From NCBI RefSeq assembly GCF_013282095.1, contig NZ_BLTJ01000019.1, positions 1 through 34,019 on the forward strand: a stretch of DNA of 34,019 nt, read 5' to 3'. Under the pieces are notes generated by a model. It ran no database searches, was not told where the DNA came from, and saw only the letters and a program-made list of their open reading frames with translations. Source of the DNA: Enterocloster alcoholdehydrogenati. Its GTDB lineage: Bacteria > Bacillota > Clostridia > Lachnospirales > Lachnospiraceae. Each line of letters opens with the position of its first letter. The stretch's first letter is position 1. The translations under genes were made by a program, and so were the position numbers. Positions 1 to 7,036 of the stretch are shown piece by piece.

Positions 1-749
1 CCATCCCCGAGAGTGGATGCCCGCAGGCGGGTGGGCTTATCCTGTCCGGGAGCAAGAAAGGAGATCACACCGCCACGGCCATGCTTTACCAGAAAGCCGG
101 ACTCCTCCATGAGCCTCAGAAACGCCGAAAAATCGGCGGGCTGTTTTTGCAGAGCCTCCACGATGGCCAGCCGCACCCGCTGTTTTGCAGATGGCGGCTT
201 TTCCCCAATCCACTGACCATAATGGAGATACCGGCCCTTGCTGTGCTGTTTTGGATTTTGGATCACGGAGAGGTCATGCTCAATACACACCCGGTCAGAG
301 AGACGCCGCAGGGCAAAGCTGGAGCCGATAAAATTATGGAACTTCCGGGAGCAGTCAAAAGCCGTTGAATTAAAATAAATGTGATTGTGGAGGTGGCCCT
401 TGTCTGTGTGGGTGCAGACAAAAAACTGATACTTTCCCTTCGTCCAGCGCATGGCCGTTTCATAGCCGATCTGGTTGGCCTCCTCCGCTGTCACTTCGCC
501 GGGCGGAAACGCCTGCCGGATCTGAAAGAACAGAGCTCCACGCTCTACGGCCCGGCCTGTTTCCGCCTGGTACTGGCTCTTTACCAGCAGAAACTCAGCG
601 GGAGCCGTGGCCGGATCGCAGAGGTATGAGGACAGGGCTCCCAGCTTTTTCGGATTAAGCCCATAGTCAAAGCGTTCCTCCATTGTCTGGACAGCGCCTT
701 TCCCAGCCGCCACCTTGTAGGGCCGGATATAAGTTGTAGCCGTGAGCAC
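1..749 (-). CDS. Relaxase of the ICE (MobP/Tn1549 type), 3' end cut by window edge
   Basis: This is the N-terminal part (about 249 codons) of a relaxase of the Relaxase/mobilization nuclease family (Pfam PF03432). Such enzymes nick oriT through a tyrosine and pilot the strand through the type IV secretion channel. The metal-binding motif reads THTDKGHLHNHIYFNST, with paired histidines about 125 residues in. A tyrosine-rich N-terminus (TYIRPYK) supplies candidate nicking residues. The usual partner MobC is encoded upstream but separated by an inserted defence gene. The start is odd: the Shine-Dalgarno AAGGAGG lies 7 nt before an ACG codon (743-741) where relatives have ATG, while the only in-frame standard start is a GTG (749-747) about one base after the SD. 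Family call is firm; the start is uncertain. Confidence 0.85.
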   Translation of the reverse strand, partial: MLTATTYIRPYKVAAGKGAVQTMEERFDYGLNPKKLGALSSYLCDPATAPAEFLLVKSQYQAETGRAVERGALFFQIRQAFPPGEVTAEEANQIGYETAMRWTKGKYQFFVCTHTDKGHLHNHIYFNSTAFDCSRKFHNFIGSSFALRRLSDRVCIEHDLSVIQNPKQHSKGRYLHYGQWIGEKPPSAKQRVRLAIVEALQKQPADFSAFLRLMEESGFLVKHGRGGVISFLAPGQDKPTRLRASTLGD

Positions 750-760
750 ACCTCCTTCCA

Positions 761-792
761 AAAGAAAACGGCGGCTGTCTGTCCAGCCGCCG
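761..792 (-). terminator. Rho-independent terminator immediately upstream of the relaxase SD
   Basis: On the minus strand a 9-bp stem (CGGCGGCTG with CAGCCGCCG, 769-792) is followed by TTTTCTTTT. It ends a few bases before the relaxase Shine-Dalgarno, so it either insulates the relaxase from upstream transcription or acts as an attenuator of it. A copy of the 27-bp palindrome lies just upstream. Confidence 0.7.
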
Positions 793-797
793 CAGGG

Positions 798-821
798 GAC
801 TTCGGGACAAATTGTCACAAA
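798..821. repeat. 27-bp palindrome family, copy 1
   Basis: Half-site GACTTCGGGACA followed by an imperfect inverse arm (TGTCACAAAGC). It lies upstream of the relaxase and its leader hairpin. It is the most degenerate of the seven copies and sits at the edge of the defence-gene insertion. Confidence 0.75.
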
Positions 822-892
822 GCGTTATCCTGTGATAAAACTCTTTAACGAGTAGTTGAGACTGTCCAGCTTGCCAGACCAGCCACCTCAGC

Positions 893-921
893 TTGCGGTG
901 GTTTATGTGACATGATATACT
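893..921 (+). promoter_or_regulatory. Sigma-A-type promoter of the ApeA-like gene
   Basis: TTGCGG (893-898), a 17-bp spacer and TATACT (916-921) with an extended -10 TG two bases before it. The gene starts 32 bp downstream, which suggests expression independent of the ICE operon. Confidence 0.6.
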
Positions 922-953
922 AAAAATAAATTATGCAAGGGAGGTTAAGTATT

Positions 954-2321
954 ATGGCTAACAATATTATCTATGGAAAATTTCAACTTGATGACAAAGT
1001 GTATCCATTTTTCTTTGTCGATTATATAATCACCATTACACAAACTCCATATGAATTTAATAGTGATTTTGCTGATGTTTATCATTTCAATTATCTTAAA
1101 GGTGTCACTCACAACAATAAATATATATTCTTTTTAGACTGTGATATTGTCGGCGGCTCCCTTGCACAAATTAGCAGTAATCTGCAATTAGTGTGCAAAG
1201 GATATATCCTGTCTAATTCTTCAGCAGACTGTTATGATCGAATTGAATTTTCCTCATCTGCACTTAATGGCTTTTATTCTCCGCGCCGAGCGATTGGAAT
1301 AGATCATGATGAGGTCCGTTTTGGTGCTCGAGGATTAACATTCAAAAACTATGAGGATACATCCCGGAATTTTTCATGTATAATAAATGGAGAACATATC
1401 GACTGTACTTTGGCCTTTCGTTCCTCCGTTACATTAAAGCCTGAAGATAGCAGCATTGGTTCTGTTAATACTACTCTTTCAATGAAATTTTCTGAACCAA
1501 AATCTATTACAAAATTAGCTCAATACTATCTTTATGTGCATGACTTTTTGGTGTTTGTTAATTTCAGAGCTGATGTTCCAATAGATAATGTGGACCTTTA
1601 TGGAAAAGTAGAAAACGAGAAATATGCTAAGTTCGGTACAGCCCAGTTTTGTCAACACGACTGTAGTCAGTATTCTGCAGATAACCGCCGAAGTATTTCA
1701 TATAATGATCTTCCAGGTGAATGTCTCCCTAATGTTTTTTCCATCATAGCAGAACGCAGAGAGCAAGACTGTTACAATCCTTTTTTTATCCCTTTAGATG
1801 GCAAGGATGCCCGGTATTTTGACAGTGCGAAATGGCTGATAACAGCGATTAGCTTTGAGGGTGAATTTAATCGAAGATACCCAGATTTCAAATACGAAAC
1901 CGATGAGAAGTTCAAGATCACTAAAGATCTTCTGCTTAAAACCATTGATGATGCTATATTGGCATCTGGAGTTTCAATAAATAACAAGACCAATGCAGCC
2001 TTTAAGAGTTTTCGTAGCCTGGTTAGTCATACAGATACCACAATTAGAGAAAAATTTCAGTTCTGCATGAACAGGTATGTAAATGAAATTACCCCTTTAA
2101 TTGAAAAATATGTTCGCATTGAGGGCGTTGATAAAGATACTGATTTTGCACAGGCATATGCAGATTATCGCAACAGCACTGCACACGGCTCAATTCCACC
2201 TATTTCTAAAACGGAGAAAATTACATTTCAGTTGATGAAGTGTTTTATCTATGTACTGGTTTTGGAGTACGGTGGAGTTCCATATGAAAAGATCAAGGAA
2301 ATTCTCATCCGAATGTTTTAA
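954..2321 (+). CDS. ApeA-like HEPN-domain anti-phage protein
   Basis: A 455-residue protein. The start at 954 is chosen because GGGAGG lies 9 nt upstream; the in-frame ATG at 933 precedes that SD. The C-terminal helical region carries DYRNSTAHG, an R-x4-H motif (R406, H411), which is the catalytic signature of HEPN ribonucleases. The long beta-rich N-terminal region followed by a C-terminal HEPN domain is the layout of ApeA-type abortive-infection proteins. The inferred role is RNA cleavage on phage infection; the trigger is not visible. The gene is AT-rich, has its own promoter and terminator, and lies opposite to and between the ICE mobC and relaxase genes, so it is inserted cargo. Another HEPN family is possible; the R-x4-H motif is directly visible. 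Confidence 0.65.
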   Translation: MANNIIYGKFQLDDKVYPFFFVDYIITITQTPYEFNSDFADVYHFNYLKGVTHNNKYIFFLDCDIVGGSLAQISSNLQLVCKGYILSNSSADCYDRIEFSSSALNGFYSPRRAIGIDHDEVRFGARGLTFKNYEDTSRNFSCIINGEHIDCTLAFRSSVTLKPEDSSIGSVNTTLSMKFSEPKSITKLAQYYLYVHDFLVFVNFRADVPIDNVDLYGKVENEKYAKFGTAQFCQHDCSQYSADNRRSISYNDLPGECLPNVFSIIAERREQDCYNPFFIPLDGKDARYFDSAKWLITAISFEGEFNRRYPDFKYETDEKFKITKDLLLKTIDDAILASGVSINNKTNAAFKSFRSLVSHTDTTIREKFQFCMNRYVNEITPLIEKYVRIEGVDKDTDFAQAYADYRNSTAHGSIPPISKTEKITFQLMKCFIYVLVLEYGGVPYEKIKEILIRMF

Positions 2322-2352
2322 TTCAGTTCAACTATTCTACTTCATAACAATA

Positions 2353-2379
2353 GACGGAGGGGCAGATTGCTCCTCCGTC
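2353..2379. terminator. Bidirectional terminator between ApeA-like gene and mobC
   Basis: An 8-bp perfect stem (GACGGAGG with CCTCCGTC) with an 11-base loop, followed by ATTT on the plus strand and TATTGTT on the minus strand. It ends the ApeA-like gene and also lies just after the mobC stop, which would cut mobC transcription off from the relaxase. Confidence 0.6.
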
Positions 2380-2382
2380 ATT

Positions 2383-2730
2383 TCACAGCTCCACCAATGC
2401 GGAGAGCTTTTTCAGCAGCTCGGACAGCGGCCCCCACAGGGCGGCATAGTCCCGTTGCAGAGCGGCGATCTCCTCGGGATAAATCCCGCCGTAGGTGTTG
2501 GCTTGGATTGCCACTTGATTGAGGTTGTTTGAGCACCGTCGCTGGAGCGATACCAGCTCCCGGACGGGCGAGAGGTCAACATGGAGCACATAGCCATTGA
2601 GGGCCATTTTCCGCATATAGGCCCCCATATTGCGGATGCCCGCCTCGGCCATGCGCTGTTGAATAAGGGCCTGCTCCTCCTCGGACACCATCACATGGAG
2701 ATGGATCGGGCGGTGGCGTTTCTTTGTCAT
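2383..2730 (-). CDS. mobC: MobC family relaxosome accessory protein
   Basis: A 115-residue basic protein of the MobC family (Pfam PF05713), which helps the relaxase melt and recognise oriT. The N-terminus (KKRHRPIHLHVMVSEEEQ) is the ribbon-helix-helix-like segment typical of these proteins, followed by the RNMGAYMRKMALNGYV core and a helical tail. The start overlaps the stop of the upstream 56-aa gene (ATGA), so the two are translationally coupled. In related ICEs mobC runs straight into the relaxase gene; here a defence gene and two terminators intervene. Confidence 0.85.
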   Translation of the reverse strand: MTKKRHRPIHLHVMVSEEEQALIQQRMAEAGIRNMGAYMRKMALNGYVLHVDLSPVRELVSLQRRCSNNLNQVAIQANTYGGIYPEEIAALQRDYAALWGPLSELLKKLSALVEL

Positions 2731-2897
2731 CGTTCCTCCCGTTCCCGGCTCCGGCGCTTGTGGGGCGGTTCCTTAACCTTATCCAGTTCCTTTTCCTCCG
2801 GGGGCGGGGCCTGGTTATTGAGAACACCATCCAGCATATTGTAATTGTGCTCGGTGGCGATCTCTGCACTTTTCATCGGGTTATATCTTTCTTCCAT
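2727..2897 (-). CDS. Small DUF4316-like protein
   Basis: A 56-residue ORF starting at ATG 2897, 7 nt after a TAGGAGG site, and overlapping mobC by 4 nt. Its first part (MKSAEIATEHNYNMLDGVLN) resembles the DUF4316 segment found in Tn1549-like ICEs, where it is often fused to a YodL-type domain; here it stands alone and ends in a charged RREREER-like tail. Function is unknown. Its position in the operon suggests an accessory role in mobilization or anti-restriction. Confidence 0.6.
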   Translation of the reverse strand: MEERYNPMKSAEIATEHNYNMLDGVLNNQAPPPEEKELDKVKEPPHKRRSREREER

Positions 2898-2907
2898 ACA
2901 AATCCTC

Positions 2908-3507
2908 CTATCGGTCGCCCCGGTCGGGGGCCTTTTTCTTATGAACAGGATCGCCCCGGCTGGCCTCGGCCAGAGCCCCGGCCTCCTTCATCTGCCGGGC
3001 AATCGAAAGGGGCCTGTCCTCACTTTTCTGGGATAATTCAGAAATAACGGGGGCAGGACGGAGCTCATAGTCGGACGCCTCCTTTTCGGTCAGCGGCCTC
3101 GTATAAGTCAGATGCCCCCATGCCAGAAATGCGCCGCCCTCCACCGGGATGCGGCGGTCATAGTTGACGATCTCATCCGGGGCATTGTGGGGCGGTTTTG
3201 GGAATGTCCCGATGTCCACTGGCCGCTGGGTAGAATAATACTTGTAAAGGCCGGGGGCCTCGGTCTGCACGATCTCCACATGGTAAAGCCGTTGGTAGTC
3301 CTTTACCCGGTCTGAAAAATCCTGTTCCATAGCGGACAGATCATTGCCGTAATGCCCCCATTCATACTGCCGCTGGCCGTCCTTATCATCGTAACAGGCC
3401 CATGTGACATAGGGGGATGGGGCTGTGGGATGATGCCCCAGCGCAAAGCCCCTGCCATTTTCCAGCATCACAGCCTTCAAAATGGAATAGCCTTGATTTT
3501 TGTCCAT
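2908..3507 (-). CDS. Conserved ICE protein of unknown function (YodL/LPD-like region)
   Basis: A 199-residue soluble protein. ATG 3507 is chosen because AAGGAGG lies just upstream; a longer in-frame reading to 3543 would run into the palindrome. No signal peptide or membrane segment is visible. It is rich in aromatic residues (YVTWACYDD, YEWGHYGND) and has a charged C-terminus ending KKKAPDRGDR. Similar proteins sit upstream of MobC in clostridial ICEs and are sometimes annotated as YodL or polyvalent-protein-associated domains; I cannot assign one with certainty. It has its own promoter (3562-3590) with a palindrome copy just downstream of the -10, so this gene and mobC probably form a separately regulated transcript. 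Confidence 0.7.
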   Translation of the reverse strand: MDKNQGYSILKAVMLENGRGFALGHHPTAPSPYVTWACYDDKDGQRQYEWGHYGNDLSAMEQDFSDRVKDYQRLYHVEIVQTEAPGLYKYYSTQRPVDIGTFPKPPHNAPDEIVNYDRRIPVEGGAFLAWGHLTYTRPLTEKEASDYELRPAPVISELSQKSEDRPLSIARQMKEAGALAEASRGDPVHKKKAPDRGDR

Positions 3508-3530
3508 AGTACCTCCTTCCAGAAAGCGAG

Positions 3531-3556
3531 GACTTCGGGACAAATTGTCCCAAAGC
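3531..3556. repeat. 27-bp palindrome family, copy 2
   Basis: GACTTCGGGACA then AAT then TGTCCCAAAGC. It lies between the -10 of a strong promoter (3562-3567) and the ribosome-binding site of the 199-residue gene, that is, around or just after the expected transcription start, where an operator would sit. Confidence 0.85.
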
Positions 3557-3561
3557 TCCGC

Positions 3562-3590
3562 AGTATAGATGTTGACAGCATTTGAGCCAA
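3562..3590 (-). promoter_or_regulatory. Promoter upstream of the 199-residue gene
   Basis: On the minus strand TTGGCT (3590-3585), a 17-bp spacer and TATACT (3567-3562). The palindrome copy at 3531-3556 begins 5 bp beyond the -10, a geometry expected for repressor control. Confidence 0.6.
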
Positions 3591-3637
3591 ACCGGGGCAG
3601 GACATAGAAACATACGGCCCACCCCGGAAACGGCCCG

Positions 3638-3664
3638 AAAAAACCTTGCTACAAGCGGTTTTTT
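3638..3664. terminator. Terminator after the Cys-rich VLP gene
   Basis: A hairpin with arms AAAAAACC and GGTTTTTT and an inner CTTG/CAAG stem, seven bases after the Cys-rich VLP stop codon. The A and T tracts make it usable in both directions. Confidence 0.6.
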
Positions 3665-3670
3665 GGGGGC

Positions 3671-4039
3671 TTAATTGTCAACAGATGCACCCCGCTTTTT
3701 CCGCATATATTCCCGTTGCTGGCGGCGGTGGGCTTTCTTCGCACAGGCCGCCGAACAGTACGCCTGCCGCCTGTCGGGGGCAACGGCCCCGCCGCAGACA
3801 GGGCAGACCTTAAAATCCGGCCTTGGTCCCTCGTTCATAAGGGACGCTTCCATCGCCGGATCAAGGGGTAGGACGGACTCCCGGAAATAGCGGCAGTATG
3901 ATCCCGTCCAGCATTTACCCAGCATATAGCAGTCGCTGTCCAGCGGCAGGCATCCGTATTCCCGGTCATAGTTGGCGCACCATGTTACCACAAGAGAGCG
4001 GATCGCTGTTTTTTCCTTGTGTGTCAGTTCACGGGACAA
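3671..4039 (-). CDS. Cysteine-rich VLP domain protein
   Basis: A 122-residue protein with many cysteines, including CPVCGGAVAPDRRQAYCSAAC near residues 78-98, a treble-clef or zinc-ribbon-like metal site, followed by a basic tail (KKAHRRQQREYMRKKR). This matches the Cys_rich_VLP family (Pfam PF14194) found in Tn1549-like ICEs. The start is TTG (4039), 7 nt after GGGAGG; the nearby ATG is out of frame and opens only seven codons. Probably nucleic-acid-binding; the exact role is unknown. Confidence 0.8.
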   Translation of the reverse strand: MSRELTHKEKTAIRSLVVTWCANYDREYGCLPLDSDCYMLGKCWTGSYCRYFRESVLPLDPAMEASLMNEGPRPDFKVCPVCGGAVAPDRRQAYCSAACAKKAHRRQQREYMRKKRGASVDN

Positions 4040-4043
4040 TCCA

Positions 4044-4220
4044 TCACCTCCCGCCAGCCGGGGTCTTCAAAAGCTCCTTGTAGCAGGACACGCATCCGAT
4101 GCCCCGCCAGTAAGAACAGCCGTAGCAGGCCGAGCCCCGGGGCGGCTTTCTCACAGCCGGAGCCTGGGGACGGGGTTTTTCTTTCATCATTCGTTCAAAG
4201 GGACTGCTGGTAAAATTCAT
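4044..4220 (-). CDS. Small cysteine-rich protein
   Basis: A 58-residue protein whose ATG (4220) overlaps the DUF4366 stop as ATGA. The core CYGCSYWRGIGCVSC has four closely spaced cysteines that could bind zinc. It precedes the Cys-rich VLP gene by a few bases and is probably co-translated with it. A longer reading to 4262 exists but only inside the DUF4366 gene. No function can be assigned. Confidence 0.65.
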   Translation of the reverse strand: MNFTSSPFERMMKEKPRPQAPAVRKPPRGSACYGCSYWRGIGCVSCYKELLKTPAGGR

Positions 4221-4957
4221 CTGATTTCCTCCTTTTCTTCGGCTTCGTCCTCCTCGGCCCACGGGGGGCCGTCATCTTCAAACTCGTCATCGTCCGGGTA
4301 CTCCCCGCCATCGTCCTCCTCGGGCTGGTCAGCCTGCTGGTGTTTCGGACGGTAAATCTTGAAATACCATGCGGCCCCGCCGCCGATGCCCATGACAGCC
4401 AGCACCAAAAGGAGCATCCCGGCGTTGCCCGGGTTCTCGGGTTCGGGCTCAGGCTCCGGGGCAGGCTCGGGCTCCGGCTCTGCGCCTACGCATTTCCCCA
4501 TATTGACAGAGCATACCGGGCAGTCAGTATTGACAGCCCCCGCCGCACATTTCTCCGGACAGGAGCAGACCGCCTGTTCCACGCCAGCGGCCTCGGCTGC
4601 GGCCAGCAGATCCCCCTCATCCACAACGCTGAAAAAGTAGGTTTCATACTGTTCGCCTTCCTCGTCCACAGGCTTGTCATAATCAATGACAATGTAAAAG
4701 GTATTGCCGCCGCTGGTCTGGACGGTAATAAACTGCTTGTTGGTGTGCTCGTCATAGAGCAGATCACGGGTTACAAGGTTTCCTTCCTCAGAAAAGCCCT
4801 CGCCCGGCGTAATAGTCGGCTCCGGGGCCGGGGGTTCCATTGTGGGATCGCCATAGTCCTCGCCCTCGCCGCCTGCGTAGGCATAGGCGGGAACGCTAAA
4901 ACCGCATAACAAAACAGCGGCACAAAGCGCCGCTGTCAAAACTCGAAACCGTTTCAT
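4217..4957 (-). CDS. DUF4366 domain membrane protein of the transfer apparatus
   Basis: A 246-residue protein: N-terminal signal peptide (RVLTAALCAAVLLCGFSVP), an extracytoplasmic DUF4366 domain (Pfam PF14283, about 55-165) with a cysteine cluster (CSCPEKC...CPVCSVNMGKC), a Pro-Glu repeat spacer (about 160-176), one membrane helix (about 179-200) and an acidic cytoplasmic tail. This is a standard component of the Tn1549-like transfer module, encoded right after DUF4315. It is thought to be cell-envelope associated; a role in mating-channel assembly is inference. Confidence 0.85.
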   Translation of the reverse strand: MKRFRVLTAALCAAVLLCGFSVPAYAYAGGEGEDYGDPTMEPPAPEPTITPGEGFSEEGNLVTRDLLYDEHTNKQFITVQTSGGNTFYIVIDYDKPVDEEGEQYETYFFSVVDEGDLLAAAEAAGVEQAVCSCPEKCAAGAVNTDCPVCSVNMGKCVGAEPEPEPAPEPEPEPENPGNAGMLLLVLAVMGIGGGAAWYFKIYRPKHQQADQPEEDDGGEYPDDDEFEDDGPPWAEEDEAEEKEEIR

Positions 4958-4959
4958 AT

Positions 4960-5322
4960 TCAGTTTTCCTCCTTTTCCTTCGTCTGCACAAACTCCGCTT
5001 GAGCTCCTTCGTCGGCGTTGCCGCCGAAATCCGCCCGCTCCGTTGTGTCTCCTCTCCCCACAAAGTCATCCGACTTTGCGGGGGCCCCATGTGTGGACTT
5101 CGGGACACTTTGTCCCAAAGCTCCGCCGCCTTTCAGCTTTTCAAACAACAGGGGCAGCTCCGCAAGGGGGATGCTCATGCCACGCACGATGTCCACAATC
5201 TCGCTGTTTTCCACCTCCAGCTTTTTCTGCTCCAGCTCCTTGAGCCGGGCCTGCTGTTCGCTGATTTTGGCCTTGACCTTATCAATCTCGGCCTGGATTT
5301 TCATGCTTTTTGCTGTTGCCAT
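4960..5322 (-). CDS. DUF4315 family coiled-coil protein
   Basis: A 120-residue protein. Residues 5-45 form a clear coiled coil (EIDKVKAKISEQQARLKELE), followed by the conserved EIVDIVRGMSIPLAEL segment typical of DUF4315 (Pfam PF14193). Family members usually end soon after this. Here the 27-bp palindrome (5096-5120) is read in frame as GQSVPKS and the rest of the C-terminus is a low-complexity extension, so the repeat appears to have landed in or extended the coding region. It lies 2 nt before DUF4366 in the same operon. Confidence 0.8.
   Translation of the reverse strand: MATAKSMKIQAEIDKVKAKISEQQARLKELEQKKLEVENSEIVDIVRGMSIPLAELPLLFEKLKGGGALGQSVPKSTHGAPAKSDDFVGRGDTTERADFGGNADEGAQAEFVQTKEKEEN
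5096..5120. repeat. 27-bp palindrome family, copy 3 (inside DUF4315 gene)
   Basis: GACTTCGGGACA followed by TGTCCCAAAG after a 3-nt centre. It is translated as GQSVPKS within the variable C-terminal part of the DUF4315 protein, about 140 bp upstream of the DUF4366 start. Confidence 0.85.
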
Positions 5323-5335
5323 AAATGACCTCCAA

Positions 5336-7036
5336 TCATGGTAAACGCCCGTAGGCGTAAAAATGAGACTGCCAGTAGCTTGTATTTAAGTTTGCGTATC
5401 CGATGGGGTCGCCACAGTGGAGCATCCTCCCATCGCCTACATAAATCCCACAGTGGCTCACGCCCGGGGTATCATAGGTTCCCTTGAAAAACACAAGGTC
5501 GCCGGGCCTTGGGGAGCTGGTCGGGGTGCAGATGTTGTAAAGCCCCTGCGCCCCAAGGCGGCCCACATTCCAGCCGGAATGATTGATCACCCATGACACA
5601 TAGCCGGAGCAGTCAAAAGATGTAGACGGGCTGGAGCCGCCCCACACATAGGGATAGCCGATGTATTTCTCTGCCTCCGAGAAAATAGCGGCGAATGTTT
5701 CATCGTCCAGATATTCCCCCGGCACCTCATAATCCACAGGCGGCTTGGTGTATTTGTCCACATACCCGGACTCCGGGAACAGGTCGGGACGGTTGCCGAG
5801 GGTGGACATATAGATGGAGTACCGGGACATCTGTTCTTCGCTCAACAGAGAAACAGGCAGGTGGGACAGGTTTTTGTTTTCCAGCGTCACATAGCAGATG
5901 TACCACGAATAGGGTTCATCGTCGCTGTCATAGCGTGTCTCCACCTCCACACGCTCCGTCAGAATATACTGGCGGTCAAAGAGCATTTGCAGGGAGCTCT
6001 CCACCTGTGAAAGCGTCCATTCCCCCTCATGGAGCGCCGACAGCAGGGAAATGAGCACATAGGGATCGTGTTCAATCTCGTCCAGATCGAAGTGGTATTC
6101 GTCATAATCGTGGGTGCTTTCGTAAGTATCAAGGTAGGTTTGCAGTTCTGTCTCCAGCCCGGCATAAGCCGCCTCCGCCCCTAAAATCGTCTCATCCTCA
6201 GAGGGGTAAGTGGTGGCTCCCAGCGCCCCGGCTCCAGCGTTGCCGATGGACACCAGCGAGGACGAACAGGACTGGAGCAGGACGATCACAAAGACACAGG
6301 CCAGTGCCAGCAGGCATCCGACTGGATGGTGCTTCACAAACCCGGCGGCCCGGGCTGTCAGCTTTTCCGTGGCGGCGGCTGTTTTTCCGGCGGCTTTGGT
6401 TCCCTGTTTTGCGGCCTCCTTCGCCCGCTTCTGGTATTGCCTTCTAAGCCGCTGTTTCTGCCAGTACCGTGTAAAATAGTTTTGGGAAAGTTCCGGGTGC
6501 TCCTGTGCGGCGGTGTGGAAATGATAATCCGCCGCCGCTTTCTGATACCTGGCCTCAGCCCGGCTGGCCGCCCTTGTCGGATGCTCCCGGACTTTGCGCT
6601 TTACAAACCGGGAGCCATGCCGCAGGACAACCTCCCCGGCAAGCTCCGAGCGGTGGGCTCCTTCGGTTCCTACATTTTCCTGCTCCACCTCGTAGAGCTT
6701 GCCATGCACAAAGCCGTGAACGCCCCATCCGGCGGCCCCCGCCGCCTTACGGATCGGGCCTTTTTGTTTGGGCGGCTTCTGCTTTGCCAGTTTTTCCCTG
6801 GCGGCCTCCCGTTTTTTGCCCCGCTTTTCCATGCGGAGCTTGGATGCCGCCGCCTGTTCCTGCTGGCTTTTCTGCCGGAATTTTGACTTTGGGACACTTT
6901 GTCCCGAAGTGCCAGCCGCCCCGGGCTCCTGTTCAGAGCCAGCCCCAAAAGCAGAGCCCTCGGGCTCGGCAGCCCCGTTTCCGGGTTCGGTATGCGTTTG
7001 GGCCTCCGGGCGTGGTTTATTCGGTTTTCGCTTCAT
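5336..7036 (-). CDS. CD1108-family NlpC/P60 peptidoglycan hydrolase of the T4SS
   Basis: A 566-residue protein. The first 230 residues are basic, Ala/Lys-rich and probably cytoplasmic. One membrane helix follows (about 238-256). The rest is extracellular and ends in an NlpC/P60 domain (about 450-566) with the catalytic Cys476 in FDCSGYVSWV and His528 in GVSHCGIYVG. Such enzymes cut stem peptides in the wall to let the mating channel through and are the VirB1-like part of Tn1549/CTn systems. The gene overlaps the VirB4 gene by 20 bp. Copy 4 of the palindrome is read in frame near residues 43-52 (GQSVPKS), in a low-complexity N-terminal stretch. Confidence 0.9.
   Translation of the reverse strand: MKRKPNKPRPEAQTHTEPGNGAAEPEGSAFGAGSEQEPGAAGTSGQSVPKSKFRQKSQQEQAAASKLRMEKRGKKREAAREKLAKQKPPKQKGPIRKAAGAAGWGVHGFVHGKLYEVEQENVGTEGAHRSELAGEVVLRHGSRFVKRKVREHPTRAASRAEARYQKAAADYHFHTAAQEHPELSQNYFTRYWQKQRLRRQYQKRAKEAAKQGTKAAGKTAAATEKLTARAAGFVKHHPVGCLLALACVFVIVLLQSCSSSLVSIGNAGAGALGATTYPSEDETILGAEAAYAGLETELQTYLDTYESTHDYDEYHFDLDEIEHDPYVLISLLSALHEGEWTLSQVESSLQMLFDRQYILTERVEVETRYDSDDEPYSWYICYVTLENKNLSHLPVSLLSEEQMSRYSIYMSTLGNRPDLFPESGYVDKYTKPPVDYEVPGEYLDDETFAAIFSEAEKYIGYPYVWGGSSPSTSFDCSGYVSWVINHSGWNVGRLGAQGLYNICTPTSSPRPGDLVFFKGTYDTPGVSHCGIYVGDGRMLHCGDPIGYANLNTSYWQSHFYAYGRLP
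6885..6911. repeat. 27-bp palindrome family, copy 4 (inside NlpC/P60 gene)
   Basis: GACTTTGGGACA, centre CTT, then TGTCCCGAAGT. It lies within the N-terminal low-complexity coding region and keeps the reading frame open. Confidence 0.85.

Noticed and set aside
6326-6886. Long plus-strand ORFs opposite the NlpC/P60 gene
   Set aside because: High-GC antisense frames without SD or domain features. The minus-strand gene explains the region.
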